Part shown: positions 28,301-36,456 of the stretch, in pieces | How the letters are laid out: the number at the start of each line of letters is the position of its first letter | Numbering within the stretch: the first letter of the stretch is position 1 | Source of the DNA: Calothrix parasitica NIES-267 | Lineage (GTDB): Bacteria > Cyanobacteriota > Cyanobacteriia > Cyanobacteriales > Nostocaceae | DNA: 64,000 bases | Reading direction: 5' to 3' | NCBI RefSeq assembly: GCF_002368095.1 | Contig: NZ_AP018227.1 | Span: 7,146,123 to 7,210,122, forward strand | Translations under genes and position numbers: made by a program | Notes under the pieces: model-generated | Database searches by the model: none | The model's input: only the letters and a program-made list of their open reading frames with translations | Told to the model about the DNA's origin: nothing

Positions 28301-28630
28301 TACAACGTGCGATTGCGTACTACTTCTACAGGAAACAATGGTGTGAGAACTACAGTATCTTCCGAGGGAGGATTGCTCGATACTGAACTCACCCATGTAA
28401 TCTACACCCGTTCCTCAGATGGGAATGCTTCCCTTTATATTGATAGTCAGTTAGTTTCTACGGAAACAATTGGTGGAGATTTTTCCAACTGGGATGACAA
28501 TTATCGTCTTGGTTTAGGTGATGAATTTGGTGGAGGTCGTTCTTGGTTGGGAAGTTTAGACCAGTTCGCAGTCTACAATCAAGCTTTTGATGCTAGCGAA
28601 GTCGCGCAGAATTATTTAGCTGGGAGTTGA
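25394..28630 (+). CDS. Modular SGNH hydrolase with duplicated cadherin-like and LamG-like domains
   Basis: 1078 residues. N-terminal GDSL/SGNH esterase-like domain: block I 'LGDSITQ' (Ser33), block III 'HLGSNDA', block V 'DGVHPNDAGEAKMA' (Asp/His). Then two tandem cadherin-like/VCBS-type domains ('NEDTQVSIDVLANDGDGDNL', 'IVYTPDSNFNGTDSFSYE'), a LamG/concanavalin-like domain ('LLALYNFNEGSGDRVFDVSG' to 'FDASEVAQNFFAGS'), a Pro/Thr linker, two more cadherin-like domains and a second LamG domain. The second half is a recent duplication of the first non-catalytic half. A surface or extracellular carbohydrate esterase/adhesin is likely. The N-terminus is only weakly signal-like; the Met of 'MNQDTIKIVTLG' is an alternative start. 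Confidence 0.88.
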   Translation: MLISSLIFSQSTIFLFARSMNQDTIKIVTLGDSITQAENGQNSYRKELWEQLNIAGYNVDFVGSENRNKDGNNFENRNFDPDHEGHWGWRIDEIINGRGREGNLSDWLTGYTPDVALIHLGSNDAIQNNSAISSVEELNQVIDILRQDNSNITIFLSQLIPTRDSGINSRIDDLNDRIPGIIADKNQANSPIILVDQSAGFNANTDTYDGVHPNDAGEAKMAQKWFDALKNYFDDVDINPPDNTVEAINDSSNINEDTQVSIDVLANDGDGDNLTINSVGSGSNGTTAIVNNEIVYTPDSNFNGTDSFSYEVSNGNGGTDTATVTVNVAPVNDTPVAQNDSATTNQETVVSIKVLENDSDVDGDSLTIISADPGSNGNTAIVNNEIVYTPDSNFNGTDSFSYEISDGNGGTNTAQVSVTVTESDSGSGSNPSARVNAGLLALYNFNEGSGDRVFDVSGVGTALNLEINNPNTTTWGNGILNLNSPSLIASVQAADKLIDGITATQEVTMEAWLTPGNRSQNGPARIATLSSNVSNRNFTFGQAGDDYNVRFRTTTTGNNGVGRTVSSTGGLLETQLTHVVYTREADGDASLYVNNQLVSSETIGGNLSNWNENYRFALGNEFGGGRSWLGSLDLFAVYNQAFDASEVAQNFFAGSDESGSPSTPPTTGGNTAVAANDSININEDTQVNIDVLENDEDGDNLTINSVGSGSNGTTAIVNNQILYTPDSNFNGTDSFSYEVSNGNGGTDTATVTVNVAPVNDLPVAQNDTATTNQETGISINVLANDSDVDGDNLTIASVNPGSNGTTVIVNNQIVYTPEANFTGEDSFTYSIEDSNGVSDTAQVTVTVNESGSNSSDKVTEGLLALYNFDEGSGDTVFDVSGVGTALNLEIDDLTGVNWGDGVLNINSPSLIASVETADKLIDGITATQEITLEAWVTPGNRSQNGPARIATLSSNVANRNFTLGQAGDDYNVRLRTTSTGNNGVRTTVSSEGGLLDTELTHVIYTRSSDGNASLYIDSQLVSTETIGGDFSNWDDNYRLGLGDEFGGGRSWLGSLDQFAVYNQAFDASEVAQNYLAGS

Positions 28631-28633
28631 GAG

Positions 28634-28853
28634 TAGAAAGTAGTAAGTAGTAAGTAGGGAGTTAGGAGTTAGGAGTTAGGAGTTAGGAGTTAGGAGTTAG
28701 GAGTTTTTCTTTCCAATTCCTAATCCCTAATTCCCAATTACCAATCCCTAATTACCAATTACCAATTACCAATTACCAATTACCAATTACCAATTCCCAA
28801 TTCCCAATTCCCAATTACCAATTACCAATTACCAATTACCAATTACCAATCCC
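28634..28853. repeat. STRR block (AGTAAGT, AGGAGTT, CAATTAC types)
   Basis: More than 25 heptamers fill the space between two convergent genes up to the stop codon of the TRAP receptor gene. Confidence 0.92.
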
Positions 28854-29951
28854 CTATTCCTTAGTCACAAAATTGGCAAAGCTCAATTCATTAACGCGAT
28901 TCCAGTTGTAAAGCTTGTCTCTAAAACCTTTCCACTGTTCGTAAATTTTCTTAAAGGTTGCATCTTTACTAGCGCTAGCTTCTAATTCTTCGATAGTTGC
29001 TTTTTGCGCTGCTTGTAAAATCTCATCGCTGTAAGCAACTAATTTGGTACCGCTTTGAGTTAATTTAGTTAAAGCTTCTCCATTCAAAGCTTCATACCTA
29101 GCAAGCATATCCATATTCGCTTCATAAGCAGCAGTTTTAAAGATTTGCTTGTATTCTTCGGGTAATTTTTCCCAAGCACCACGATTAACTAAAACATCCA
29201 AAGTTGAACCGGGTTCCCACCAACCGGGATAATAATAGAATGGGGCAGCTTTATTTAAACCCAGTATTTCATCATCATAAGGTCCAATCCACTCCGCTGC
29301 GTCAATAGCACCCCTTTCCAAAGCGAGGAAAATTTCTCCTCCCGGTAACACCTGGACGTTAACACCCAAACGCGACATTACTTTCCCACCCAATCCGGGA
29401 ATCCGCATTTTTAAGCCTTTCAAATCCGCAACAGATTTAATTTCGCGCTTAAACCATCCTCCCATCTGAGTTCCGCTATTACCAGCAGGAAAATAAACGA
29501 TGTTAAATTTATCGTAAATTTCCTGAATCGCTTTTTGTCCATCACCATGATATAGCCAAGCATTTTGCTGCTGTGGAGTTAAACCAAAAGGTATGGAAGT
29601 CGCAAAAGCCAAAGCGGGACTTTTACCAATATAAAAATAACTCGCAGTATGTCCGCACTGTATCGAACCCGTTTGTACTGCGTCCAGAACTTCCGTAGCA
29701 CCCGCTAAATCTCCAGCAGGAAAAGGAGTAATGGTAAAACGTCCGTCGGTCATCTCCTTGACCCGTTTAGCAATCGTCTCCGGACCGCTGTAAATTATTA
29801 AAGATTTCGGCCAGCTAGTCGCCATTTTCCAGCGAACAGTTGGTAAACTCGCTCCTGTAGCGGTTGTATTACCACCACTACTACAAGAAACAATAGTCGC
29901 AGCAGTCGCAGTTGTAATCGCAGCTTTCTTGATAATATCTCGACGTTTCAT
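28854..29951 (-). CDS. TRAP transporter solute receptor (DctP family), Tat-type
   Basis: 365 residues. N-terminus '[20 protein letters not shown]' carries a twin-arginine (RR) motif followed by 'VSCSS', so export by Tat, possibly as a lipoprotein, is likely. The rest fits DctP/TakP-type receptors of organic acids: '[20 protein letters not shown]', '[20 protein letters not shown]', '[20 protein letters not shown]', and the receptor signature '[20 protein letters not shown]'. The permease subunits DctQ/DctM are not adjacent, so it must work with components encoded elsewhere. It ends in a repeat block. Confidence 0.9.
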   Translation of the reverse strand: MKRRDIIKKAAITTATAATIVSCSSGGNTTATGASLPTVRWKMATSWPKSLIIYSGPETIAKRVKEMTDGRFTITPFPAGDLAGATEVLDAVQTGSIQCGHTASYFYIGKSPALAFATSIPFGLTPQQQNAWLYHGDGQKAIQEIYDKFNIVYFPAGNSGTQMGGWFKREIKSVADLKGLKMRIPGLGGKVMSRLGVNVQVLPGGEIFLALERGAIDAAEWIGPYDDEILGLNKAAPFYYYPGWWEPGSTLDVLVNRGAWEKLPEEYKQIFKTAAYEANMDMLARYEALNGEALTKLTQSGTKLVAYSDEILQAAQKATIEELEASASKDATFKKIYEQWKGFRDKLYNWNRVNELSFANFVTKE

Positions 29952-30044
29952 ATAATTTATGACCGAAAAGCGTTCCCAAAGTTATAGTTGTTGCATTCTA
30001 GAACAGATTCACCAAGAAGATAAGCAGTTTTTACACTTGAAAGG

Positions 30045-30180
30045 AATTAGGGGATTGGGAATTGGGGATTGGGAATTAGGGATTGGGAATTAGGGATTGG
30101 GGATTGGTAATTAGGAGCAAGATGCTCCAACTCTTAACTCTTAACTCTTAATTCCTAACTCCTAACTCCTAACTCCTAAC
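30045..30180. repeat. STRR block and GGAGCA palindrome
   Basis: TTGGGGA/TTAGGGA units, the palindrome GGAGCAAGATGCTCC (30114-30128), and AACTCCTAACTCTTAACTCC units. The last repeats supply the stop codon of the following minus-strand gene. Confidence 0.88.
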
Positions 30181-30910
30181 TCTTAAACTTTGTCTTTACT
30201 AAGCCAAAACCCAATAAACCTAAAAAGCCAAACATCAAGCTTGGTTCGGGAACGGATTTAGTATCGTTCATCATAGAAGCGACCGGAAGTTGACGAATTG
30301 TAAAAGAATTATAGACATCGTTTCCTTCTAAATCGTCGGGAACAGTGATGGAAAAACTAAAATCAACGCTTTCTCCTGGTGCTACATTACCTCCAGACCA
30401 GTTAAGACTAAAAGAACCGTCGGATTTAACTTGGGAAAATTCCGAGGAAGTAGGTTGAGTGTCGGATTCAAATGTTGGAATTGCTGTACCGGTAGGTAAT
30501 AAGATTACCGCAGGGGATGCAAATCTATCTCCACCAAAGGGATTTTCTGATTGAAAACCAATTTTAAAATTAAAACCGCCCCAATTTTTATTTGTATTAT
30601 TTACAACTGTTTCATCAAGTAAATACTCTGTAGTTCCACCAGAAGCTTCAACAAATAATTTAGTGTCAATGGGAGCTATTTCGCGGAAGGTTTTCGGAGT
30701 ACAGGATAAACCGGGAAAGTTATTAATTTTATTTCCATCACCATTAGGAGAAGTTGTATTTACAATAGTTTGCACCTCCGGACACAATACATCTCCTTGA
30801 CCTGCTCCCCCCGGAGGACTGATGCTAGTAATTGTCCTAGCTTGTGCTGTGCTGCTAAAGGCTAGAGATAATACGGTCATCGTAGCCGCAATTTTAATAA
30901 TTTTTTTCAT
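30176..30910 (-). CDS. PEP-CTERM sorting-domain protein
   Basis: 244 residues from the ATG at 30910 (an in-frame TTG at 30931 is less likely). Signal peptide 'MKKIIKIAATMTVLSLAFSS' with cleavage near 'TAQA'. A beta-rich extracellular part follows with two cysteines, then the sorting signal 'SVPEPSLMFGFLGLLGFGLV' and a short basic end, the PEP-CTERM layout (VPEP motif, hydrophobic helix, Lys-rich tail). Such proteins are handled by exosortase and placed in the outer envelope or exopolysaccharide. The basic tail 'KTKFKS' and stop are partly read from the repeat block downstream. Confidence 0.9.
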   Translation of the reverse strand: MKKIIKIAATMTVLSLAFSSTAQARTITSISPPGGAGQGDVLCPEVQTIVNTTSPNGDGNKINNFPGLSCTPKTFREIAPIDTKLFVEASGGTTEYLLDETVVNNTNKNWGGFNFKIGFQSENPFGGDRFASPAVILLPTGTAIPTFESDTQPTSSEFSQVKSDGSFSLNWSGGNVAPGESVDFSFSITVPDDLEGNDVYNSFTIRQLPVASMMNDTKSVPEPSLMFGFLGLLGFGLVKTKFKS

Positions 30911-31020
30911 TGATAAATTATGAAGCTTCAAGAAAAGTAGGCTTTAATCTCATGGTATTCTCTGAATTCATAAAAAACAAATCACTTCGGTATTTACTGG
31001 GGAAGTTTGGAGTGGGAAGA

Positions 31021-31205
31021 GGGGGAAGAGGGGGAGATAGGGAGAAGGGGAGAAGGGGAGAAGGGGGAGAAGGGGAGATAAATATTTAATTTACCAGAGC
31101 AAAAGCTAGTAGTGCGAGCATCTTGCTCGCTAATTCCCAATCCGCAATTACCAATTACCAATTACCAATTACCAATTACCAATTACCAATTACCAATTAC
31201 CAAAA
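31021..31205. repeat. G-rich repeats, palindrome and STRR block upstream of alkA-like gene
   Basis: GGGGGAAGA/GGGGAGAAG units (31021-31080), the palindrome GCGAGCATCTTGCTCGC (31114-31130), then CCAATTA heptamers (31150-31205) ending three bases before an A-run and the ATG. Confidence 0.9.
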
Positions 31206-31207
31206 AA

Positions 31208-31831
31208 ATGAATTTACAAAAACCACTTACTGAAGAAGCTTTTAACCAAGGTTTGAAGGAACTTGCGGATCAAGACCGGGATTTTGCACGGATATTAGAG
31301 AAATGGGGTAATCCACCAAAATGGAAAGAAGATGCGGGTTTTTCGGGGTTGGTACGGACAATCTTGGGACAGCAGGTTTCTGTAAGCTCCGCAAGTGCTA
31401 CTATGAAGCGTTTGTGTGAAACTGTCGTCCCGTTGACACCGGAGAAGCTGCTGGAATTTGATGATGTTGATTTAAAAGCTTGTGGAATTAGTCGTCAAAA
31501 ATTAACTTATATTAAGGAATTGGCTATTACAATCTGTCGTGGTGATTTAGATTTAGAAACATTAGCCTCTGCTGACGACACAAGCATCAGGAACCAACTT
31601 AAATCTATCAAAGGAATAGGAGATTGGACGGTTGATATATATTTACTGATGTCCTTACAGCGTCCCGACGCTTTTCCCAAAGGAGATTTAGGAGTAATAC
31701 TCGCATATCAAAAGCTGAAAAAACTAGAAACCCGTCCCACACCAGATGAATTAGAAATCATAGCCGAACAATGGCGACCTTGGAGAGCAATCGCTGCTAG
31801 AATTTTATGGCATTATTATTTGAATAGGTAA
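31208..31831 (+). CDS. DNA-3-methyladenine glycosylase II (AlkA-like, HhH-GPD)
   Basis: Base-excision enzyme for alkylated purines. 207 residues from ATG 31208; a longer open frame upstream only reads through repeats. Seen: 'FSGLVRTILGQQVSVSSASA' near residue 37, helix-hairpin-helix 'LKSIKGIGDWTVDIYLL' (about 136-152), and the catalytic Asp in 'DAFPKGDLGV'. The C-terminus 'WRPWRAIAARILWHYYL' fits AlkA/Mag1-type proteins without the N-terminal AlkA domain. The stop codon lies in the first unit of the downstream GGTAATT repeat. Confidence 0.92.
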   Translation: MNLQKPLTEEAFNQGLKELADQDRDFARILEKWGNPPKWKEDAGFSGLVRTILGQQVSVSSASATMKRLCETVVPLTPEKLLEFDDVDLKACGISRQKLTYIKELAITICRGDLDLETLASADDTSIRNQLKSIKGIGDWTVDIYLLMSLQRPDAFPKGDLGVILAYQKLKKLETRPTPDELEIIAEQWRPWRAIAARILWHYYLNR

Positions 31832-32112
31832 TTGGTAATAGGTAATTGGTAATGAGTAATGAGTAATGAGTAATGAGTAATGAGTAATAAGTAATAAGTA
31901 ATGAGTAATGAGTAATGAGTAATGAGTAATGAGTAATGAGTAATAAGTAATGAGTAATGAGTAATGAGTAATGAGTAATGAGTAATGAGTAATAAGTAAC
32001 AAGTAATGAGTAATGAGTAATGAGTAATAAAAGCTTATTAACTGTTAACTGATAACTGTTAACTGATAACTGATAACTGATAACTGATAACTGATAACTG
32101 ATAACTGATAAC
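31829..32112. repeat. Large STRR block (AGTAATG and CTGATAA types)
   Basis: About 280 bp of near-perfect heptamers: GGTAATT, then about 25 AGTAATG/AGTAATA units, then AACTGAT units. Minus-strand frames of LLITHYS repeats are artefacts. The array ends at the ATG of the cupin gene. Confidence 0.96.
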
Positions 32113-32114
32113 TG

Positions 32115-32579
32115 ATGATTATTAATCCTGAAGAAGTTCCGATTCAAAATAGTACAAATTATCCCGACGAATTTAAATCGATAGTTGCAGGAAGGTTTCG
32201 TCAGCGTTTGGGAAATTTTGCTGGTTTAACAAACTTTGGTGTAAATCTGGTTAAATTAACTCCTGGTAGTGCTTCTGCACTAAGACATTGGCATTCGTCT
32301 CAAGATGAATTTATCTATATTGTAGAAGGTGAACTTACATTAATAACTGATGCTGGTGAAGAGATTTTAACACCGGGAATGGCTGCTGGTTTTCCTAAAA
32401 ATGAAGCAAATGGACATCATTTAGTTAACCGTTCTACACAAGATGCGGTTTATTTAGAAGTAGGAGATAGAAGTAATAATGATACTGCTTATTATCCCGA
32501 TGAAGATTTAATTGCAAAACCTAGTGATGATGGTAAATCTACCATTTTTACCCGTAAAGATGGTACTAGTTATGATTAA
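32115..32579 (+). CDS. Cupin domain protein
   Basis: 154 residues with a single conserved-barrel cupin: metal-site motif 1 'HWHSSQDEFIYIVEGELTLI' (near 59-78; two His and Glu) and motif 2 'PGMAAGFPKNEANGHHLVN'. Probably a metal-binding sugar- or small-molecule-related cupin; the substrate is unknown. The start ATG is formed where the CTGATAA repeat changes to CTGATGA, so there is no SD. It ends eight bases before the convergent 32588-34078 gene. Confidence 0.88.
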   Translation: MIINPEEVPIQNSTNYPDEFKSIVAGRFRQRLGNFAGLTNFGVNLVKLTPGSASALRHWHSSQDEFIYIVEGELTLITDAGEEILTPGMAAGFPKNEANGHHLVNRSTQDAVYLEVGDRSNNDTAYYPDEDLIAKPSDDGKSTIFTRKDGTSYD

Positions 32580-32587
32580 TCATCTAG

Positions 32588-34078
32588 TCAATATTTTCTT
32601 CTGCTTCTAACAAATAGCTGTAGCCTATGGAGTAGTATTCGATTCATTTTAGTAAACATCAGAGTTGCAATTAAAGCTACAAATAAACCACCTGCTGTAC
32701 TTATGAGAAGAGACAAGCCAAAATGAGACCAATCATGAGATTTGCTATTTTCATCTGGTATTGCGATTGCGGTAGCTTCATAGCTAGAGGCTAAATTACC
32801 CGCAACAGTTCCAGCAGCAGCGAGACCGATACTTAAACCAGTAATTCGAGCTTGAAGTTCTCTTTCTCTACGTGCTTGCTCGATTGCAAGTTGACTTTTA
32901 ATTGAGTCAATACCATTGTTTATCAAACTAGCATCAAGCTGGAAAAACTGAACGGTAGCAGCAACTCTTTTTTGAAAAGGATGACAAGCTCTCTCGGTAA
33001 ACATTTCTAAAAATGAAAAGTTTTCCTCTGGAAAATCACTCTTTATTTCATGAATTTTGTCTGAATAATTTTGCTGATAATCAACAATTATATTTTGGTA
33101 TTCTTTAATAAAACGTATTTTTCCCGCATATTCATCTAATAAATTAGGTAACTTTACTAATAACTCATGCAAGGTCTTTAAGTCTAATTCACTGTCGGTA
33201 AATTCTTGACTTCTTCTAATACCTAATTGTATCTCTCTCGATTTATTTTTGCCTTCTTTTTCAATTTTTTTTACTTGTCTGTAAGCATGAATAATTTTAC
33301 TCCTAAATAAGAATAAATCTAGTAATTGTGGATAATTTTTATTTAGCTTATCTTCTGAATTATCATCTCCAATAAAACAGATAATAATATGGTTATAGCT
33401 TTTTGATTCTCTAATAATTCCATATTCAAACACAGGAGAGCCAAATAAATTTCCCGAACGATTAAATGGAGGTTTTCTAAAAGTGTCGGGGAATAAGGAT
33501 TCAATATACTTGTCGGCTATTTTTTTCAGTTTTACTTTGTTTCTTTTTTGTTTTAATTGTTGTCTATTTTCTAGCTTAATAGTAACCAATAAAGTTTGAC
33601 CAAGAAAATATTCATTCTCCTGATTAACATCTAAAATTAGACAATTATTTGGATTGGCTAATGCAATATCTGAACTGTTAATTGGTTTGGTAGTTTCATT
33701 TTTAGGATTAATCAGTTGAAAGCCAATACCGTAGCTATCGTACATTTGTACGGGATAGATGATAGAAGTTTTTCTGCTTGAATCTATCTTTTCACCATTT
33801 TTATCAGTAAAACATCCATGATGCTGCACGTATATTGGATGATAATCATCTGTGTTCGAGAAATGTCTATTTAAATTAGCCCAAGGTTCTTCGTGTTTAT
33901 TCTCCAAATGAAGATGTTCTTCAATGCTGAACTCAAATTTGGGTTTTAAAGTTTTAGCAACTAGCTCATCACATTTATCCCACAACCAATGTTGTTTATA
34001 ATCACCTAAGCTATCAACATTTTCGCTGAAATAATAAGCAAATAAATGAATATTGTGAGTGTGAAATTTAAAATCCAT
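32588..34078 (-). CDS. Unknown protein with C-terminal membrane anchor
   Basis: 496 residues; a strong RBS (AGGAG, seven bases before ATG) supports it. I do not recognise the family. The N-terminal 330 residues look like a folded cytosolic region starting 'MDFKFHTHNIHLFAYYFSEN' with many aromatic and charged residues. Then a helical region (about 330-420) ends in 'IEQARRERELQARITGLSIG', followed by a short hydrophobic helix (about 415-432) and a clear membrane segment 'FGLSLLISTAGGLFVALIAT' near 457-476, with a basic end 'RLQLFVRSRRKY'. The layout, soluble sensor plus helical linker plus membrane helices, is like that of membrane effectors, but no defence domain can be named. Confidence 0.75.
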   Translation of the reverse strand: MDFKFHTHNIHLFAYYFSENVDSLGDYKQHWLWDKCDELVAKTLKPKFEFSIEEHLHLENKHEEPWANLNRHFSNTDDYHPIYVQHHGCFTDKNGEKIDSSRKTSIIYPVQMYDSYGIGFQLINPKNETTKPINSSDIALANPNNCLILDVNQENEYFLGQTLLVTIKLENRQQLKQKRNKVKLKKIADKYIESLFPDTFRKPPFNRSGNLFGSPVFEYGIIRESKSYNHIIICFIGDDNSEDKLNKNYPQLLDLFLFRSKIIHAYRQVKKIEKEGKNKSREIQLGIRRSQEFTDSELDLKTLHELLVKLPNLLDEYAGKIRFIKEYQNIIVDYQQNYSDKIHEIKSDFPEENFSFLEMFTERACHPFQKRVAATVQFFQLDASLINNGIDSIKSQLAIEQARRERELQARITGLSIGLAAAGTVAGNLASSYEATAIAIPDENSKSHDWSHFGLSLLISTAGGLFVALIATLMFTKMNRILLHRLQLFVRSRRKY

Positions 34079-34539
34079 GTATTTCTCCTATGATTTATAG
34101 CTGGTATTCTTAACTCTGAAAACCAATCTATAAATGAATACATTTATTATCACTTGAGTTTTTTCAAAATACTTGTATACTAACAAACCTGCTCTTGTAA
34201 GTATAGAGAAATTTTATGGCTGTTGATACTAATATCAGCTAAAAATAATTTAATTTTAGTAGAAATAAAAGCATTATAGCTAAATCAATAGCTGATAAAT
34301 TATTCTTCAAATGTACAAAAAAATATGTATTTCTCAAAAATTAAGAATTAATATCTGTTTTTTATTCACCCATCAATAAAATAAGTTTTGATAATATTGC
34401 GGATAAACCAAACCTTTCAACTGTGAATAGTTACGCTTCTACAATACTAGAAGTAAATATACCGGCAATTTCTACCTTTAAAGGTTATACAGTGTAACCT
34501 GGTAATTATCTGTTATCCAAAATTTCCACCAAACAAACT
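34079..34539. other. Intergenic region between divergent genes
   Basis: 460 bp, AT-rich, without a gene. A sigma70-like pair TTGAGT (34154-34159) and TATACT (34176-34181) with 16-bp spacing is seen on the + strand, but 360 bp before the next plus gene; it is a weak prediction. Confidence 0.3.
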
Positions 34540-35193
34540 ATGAAAGCAAAATACCCAATCAATTTACACAAAGGTTCGACGTTTATATTTGTTCTAGCAC
34601 TAATGGTAATCTACCAAAACTTTACTATCGGTGCTTGGGTTTATTTAGCCCTTCACGGTACTTATGGAATATTATGGTTATTGAAGGACAGACTTTTTCC
34701 AGATAAGCAGTGGGAACAAGAAATCCCGATTTGGGCTGGAATATTAAGCTTTTTTCTCATCAATTTATACTGGGTAGCACCATTCATCTTGATTAGTAGC
34801 GGTTCGGTTCCTTCTCCACCGTTGATTGCTGCAGCTATTTCTATCAACATATTCGGAGTATTCCTGCACTACACTAGCGATGCTCAAAAATACTACACGC
34901 TCAAATATAAATCTGGGTTGATAACAGAAGGTTTTTTTGCTCGCTGTCGTAATACTAATTATTTAGGAGAAGTCTTAATTTATTTCAGCTTTGCTTTATT
35001 AGTTCAGCATTGGCTAGCATTTGTAATATTGGGATTATTTGTAGCAGTAATTTTCTTTCCTAATATGCTTAAAAAAGATAAATCTTTATCTCGATATCCT
35101 GAGTTTGAAGAATACAAGGCTAATTCTGGATTATTATTACCTAAAGTTTGGGGAGATAGCTCTCAAGCAGATACTTTAGAGGTTGAGGGTTAA
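34540..35193 (+). CDS. Isoprenylcysteine methyltransferase-like / DUF1295-type membrane protein
   Basis: 217 residues with about five membrane segments ('FIFVLALMVIYQNFTIGAWV', 'IPIWAGILSFFLINLYWVAP', 'PPLIAAAISINIFGVFLHY', 'YFSFALLVQHWLAFVILGLF'). The C-terminal part 'GLITEGFFARCRNTNYLGEV' and 'SLSRYPEFEEYKANSGLLLP' matches the conserved C-terminus of the ICMT / steroid-reductase-like (phospholipid methyltransferase) superfamily: GL-x-G-x-xx-R-NxxY-GE. The substrate is unknown; cyanobacterial members are often annotated only as DUF1295. The protein ends 'EVEG' at the edge of a GGTTAAAGGTTAG repeat. Confidence 0.8.
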   Translation: MKAKYPINLHKGSTFIFVLALMVIYQNFTIGAWVYLALHGTYGILWLLKDRLFPDKQWEQEIPIWAGILSFFLINLYWVAPFILISSGSVPSPPLIAAAISINIFGVFLHYTSDAQKYYTLKYKSGLITEGFFARCRNTNYLGEVLIYFSFALLVQHWLAFVILGLFVAVIFFPNMLKKDKSLSRYPEFEEYKANSGLLLPKVWGDSSQADTLEVEG

Positions 35194-35221
35194 AGGTTAG
35201 AATTAATCTACATAAATTTCG

Positions 35222-35242
35222 TTACAAGGCTCTGCCTTGTAA
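35222..35242. repeat. Palindrome TTACAAGGC-TCT-GCCTTGTAA
   Basis: Perfect 9-bp arms (35222-35230, 35234-35242), 29 bp before the next start codon. It may be a dispersed palindrome or a hairpin affecting translation. Confidence 0.75.
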
Positions 35243-35270
35243 TGATATTATTGAAATTATTCAAATTTTT

Positions 35271-36035
35271 ATGGATATAAGAAATAGTTTTGATATCACC
35301 GTTTCAGAAAGTTTGATTAAACGCTTACAAGAAACTAAATCAGTAGCAAAACAAGGTTTAAATAATTTTAGCAATAATTTTACCGATAAAGCAGAACAAG
35401 TTAGAAGCGATTGGCAGCAAACAGCAACTCAAAGTACCGAACATGCTGTTGATACATTTAATAATGCTCTAGAAAATGCAAAAGGTTCTCTAGAAGAAAA
35501 TTTACCACAGGTATCTGTACAAGATGTTGTTAATTCTTCTATAAAAAATTGGTTTGAACAACATCCTGCTTTTTCAGGAATTATCAACTCGTTAAATTGG
35601 GCTGTAAATCATCCTATTATCAGTTTAATTATAATTATATTTAGTTTAGCCATTTTATGGAATTTAGTTAAACTCATCGGTCGTTTAATTGAAAAGGCTA
35701 GTTTATCGATACTGCAAATACCTTTAAATTTATTTCAGACTCTGATTAAATATAGTTGGCTGTCTTTAATCAAATTTGGTAATTTTGCAAAAAATAAATA
35801 TACTAATACAAAAAATATAAGTAATATAAACAATAAATCAGAATTACAGTTAAATAATAATAGAGGATTACAAATAATTGCTGATAATAAACAGCAAAGA
35901 TTAAAAGATATTTCAGCAAGGTTAGAAGCAATTCAAATAGAACAGCAAGAACTTTTACAGGAAGCAGCAGATATTATTGATGCTGAGAAAAGCCATAGTT
36001 CGATAGTAGGTCAAAGGTTAGAGGTCAAAGGTTAA
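35271..36035 (+). CDS. Unknown membrane protein with amphipathic helices
   Basis: 254 residues, no known domain. The N-terminal 90 residues are helical and polar, 'SLIKRLQETKSVAKQGLNNF', like apolipoprotein/LEA-type amphipathic helices; one membrane segment lies near 116-137 ('HPIISLIIIIFSLAILWNLV'), with further hydrophobic helices to about 180; a C-terminal coiled coil 'RLKDISARLEAIQIEQQELL' follows. The last eight residues 'GQRLEVKG' come from the GGTCAAAGGTTAGAGG repeat. It stands 420 bp before the NfeD-SPFH genes on the same strand; whether it belongs with them is open. Confidence 0.68.
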   Translation: MDIRNSFDITVSESLIKRLQETKSVAKQGLNNFSNNFTDKAEQVRSDWQQTATQSTEHAVDTFNNALENAKGSLEENLPQVSVQDVVNSSIKNWFEQHPAFSGIINSLNWAVNHPIISLIIIIFSLAILWNLVKLIGRLIEKASLSILQIPLNLFQTLIKYSWLSLIKFGNFAKNKYTNTKNISNINNKSELQLNNNRGLQIIADNKQQRLKDISARLEAIQIEQQELLQEAADIIDAEKSHSSIVGQRLEVKG

Positions 36036-36125
36036 AGGTTAAAGGTTAAAGGTTAAAGGTTAGAGGTCAAAGGTCAAAGGTTAAAGGTTAAAGGTTAGAG
36101 GTCAAAGGTTAAAAGTTAAAGGTCA
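36008..36125. repeat. STRR block (AAAGGTT/AGAGGTC)
   Basis: About 16 heptamers of AAAGGTTA/GAGGTCA type, the first of them coding for the end of the previous gene. The rest of the gap to 36456 has no gene; ACCTAAAGGTTGG lies 15-25 bases before the next start. Confidence 0.92.
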
Positions 36126-36456
36126 AATATAAAGGTAGCTGGTACTTTATTACATTTATTTTCATAATTTCTTAGTAGCGCTTTTGCGTATCTAGTTTCG
36201 GAATTCGGGTTTGCTGAAACGCTAGTACAAGCGACGATAATTGGAAAATGTTAAGTTTTGTAAAAAAAACCGTTTTCTTCCCGAAAAATCTAGATATAAA
36301 ATTGTAGGCTTCAATTATTAGCGGTTACGCATAGTTTCAGATAGGTTAAACCGTGTTATTACCTAAAAAATGGAAGAGATTTAATATGAAAGCAGTTTAG
36401 AAAAACAGTTAGACTGCAACTATTGACGTTGACCTAAAGGTTGGATACAACAAATA

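Noticed and set aside
31797-32147. Minus-strand frames of LLITHYS repeats
   Set aside because: Pure AGTAATG/CTGATAA repeat translated; it also overlaps the AlkA-like end and cupin start on the other strand.
34154-34181. Strong promoter call for the 34540 gene
   Set aside because: The -35/-10 pair lies about 360 bp upstream of the gene; too uncertain to list as a separate promoter.
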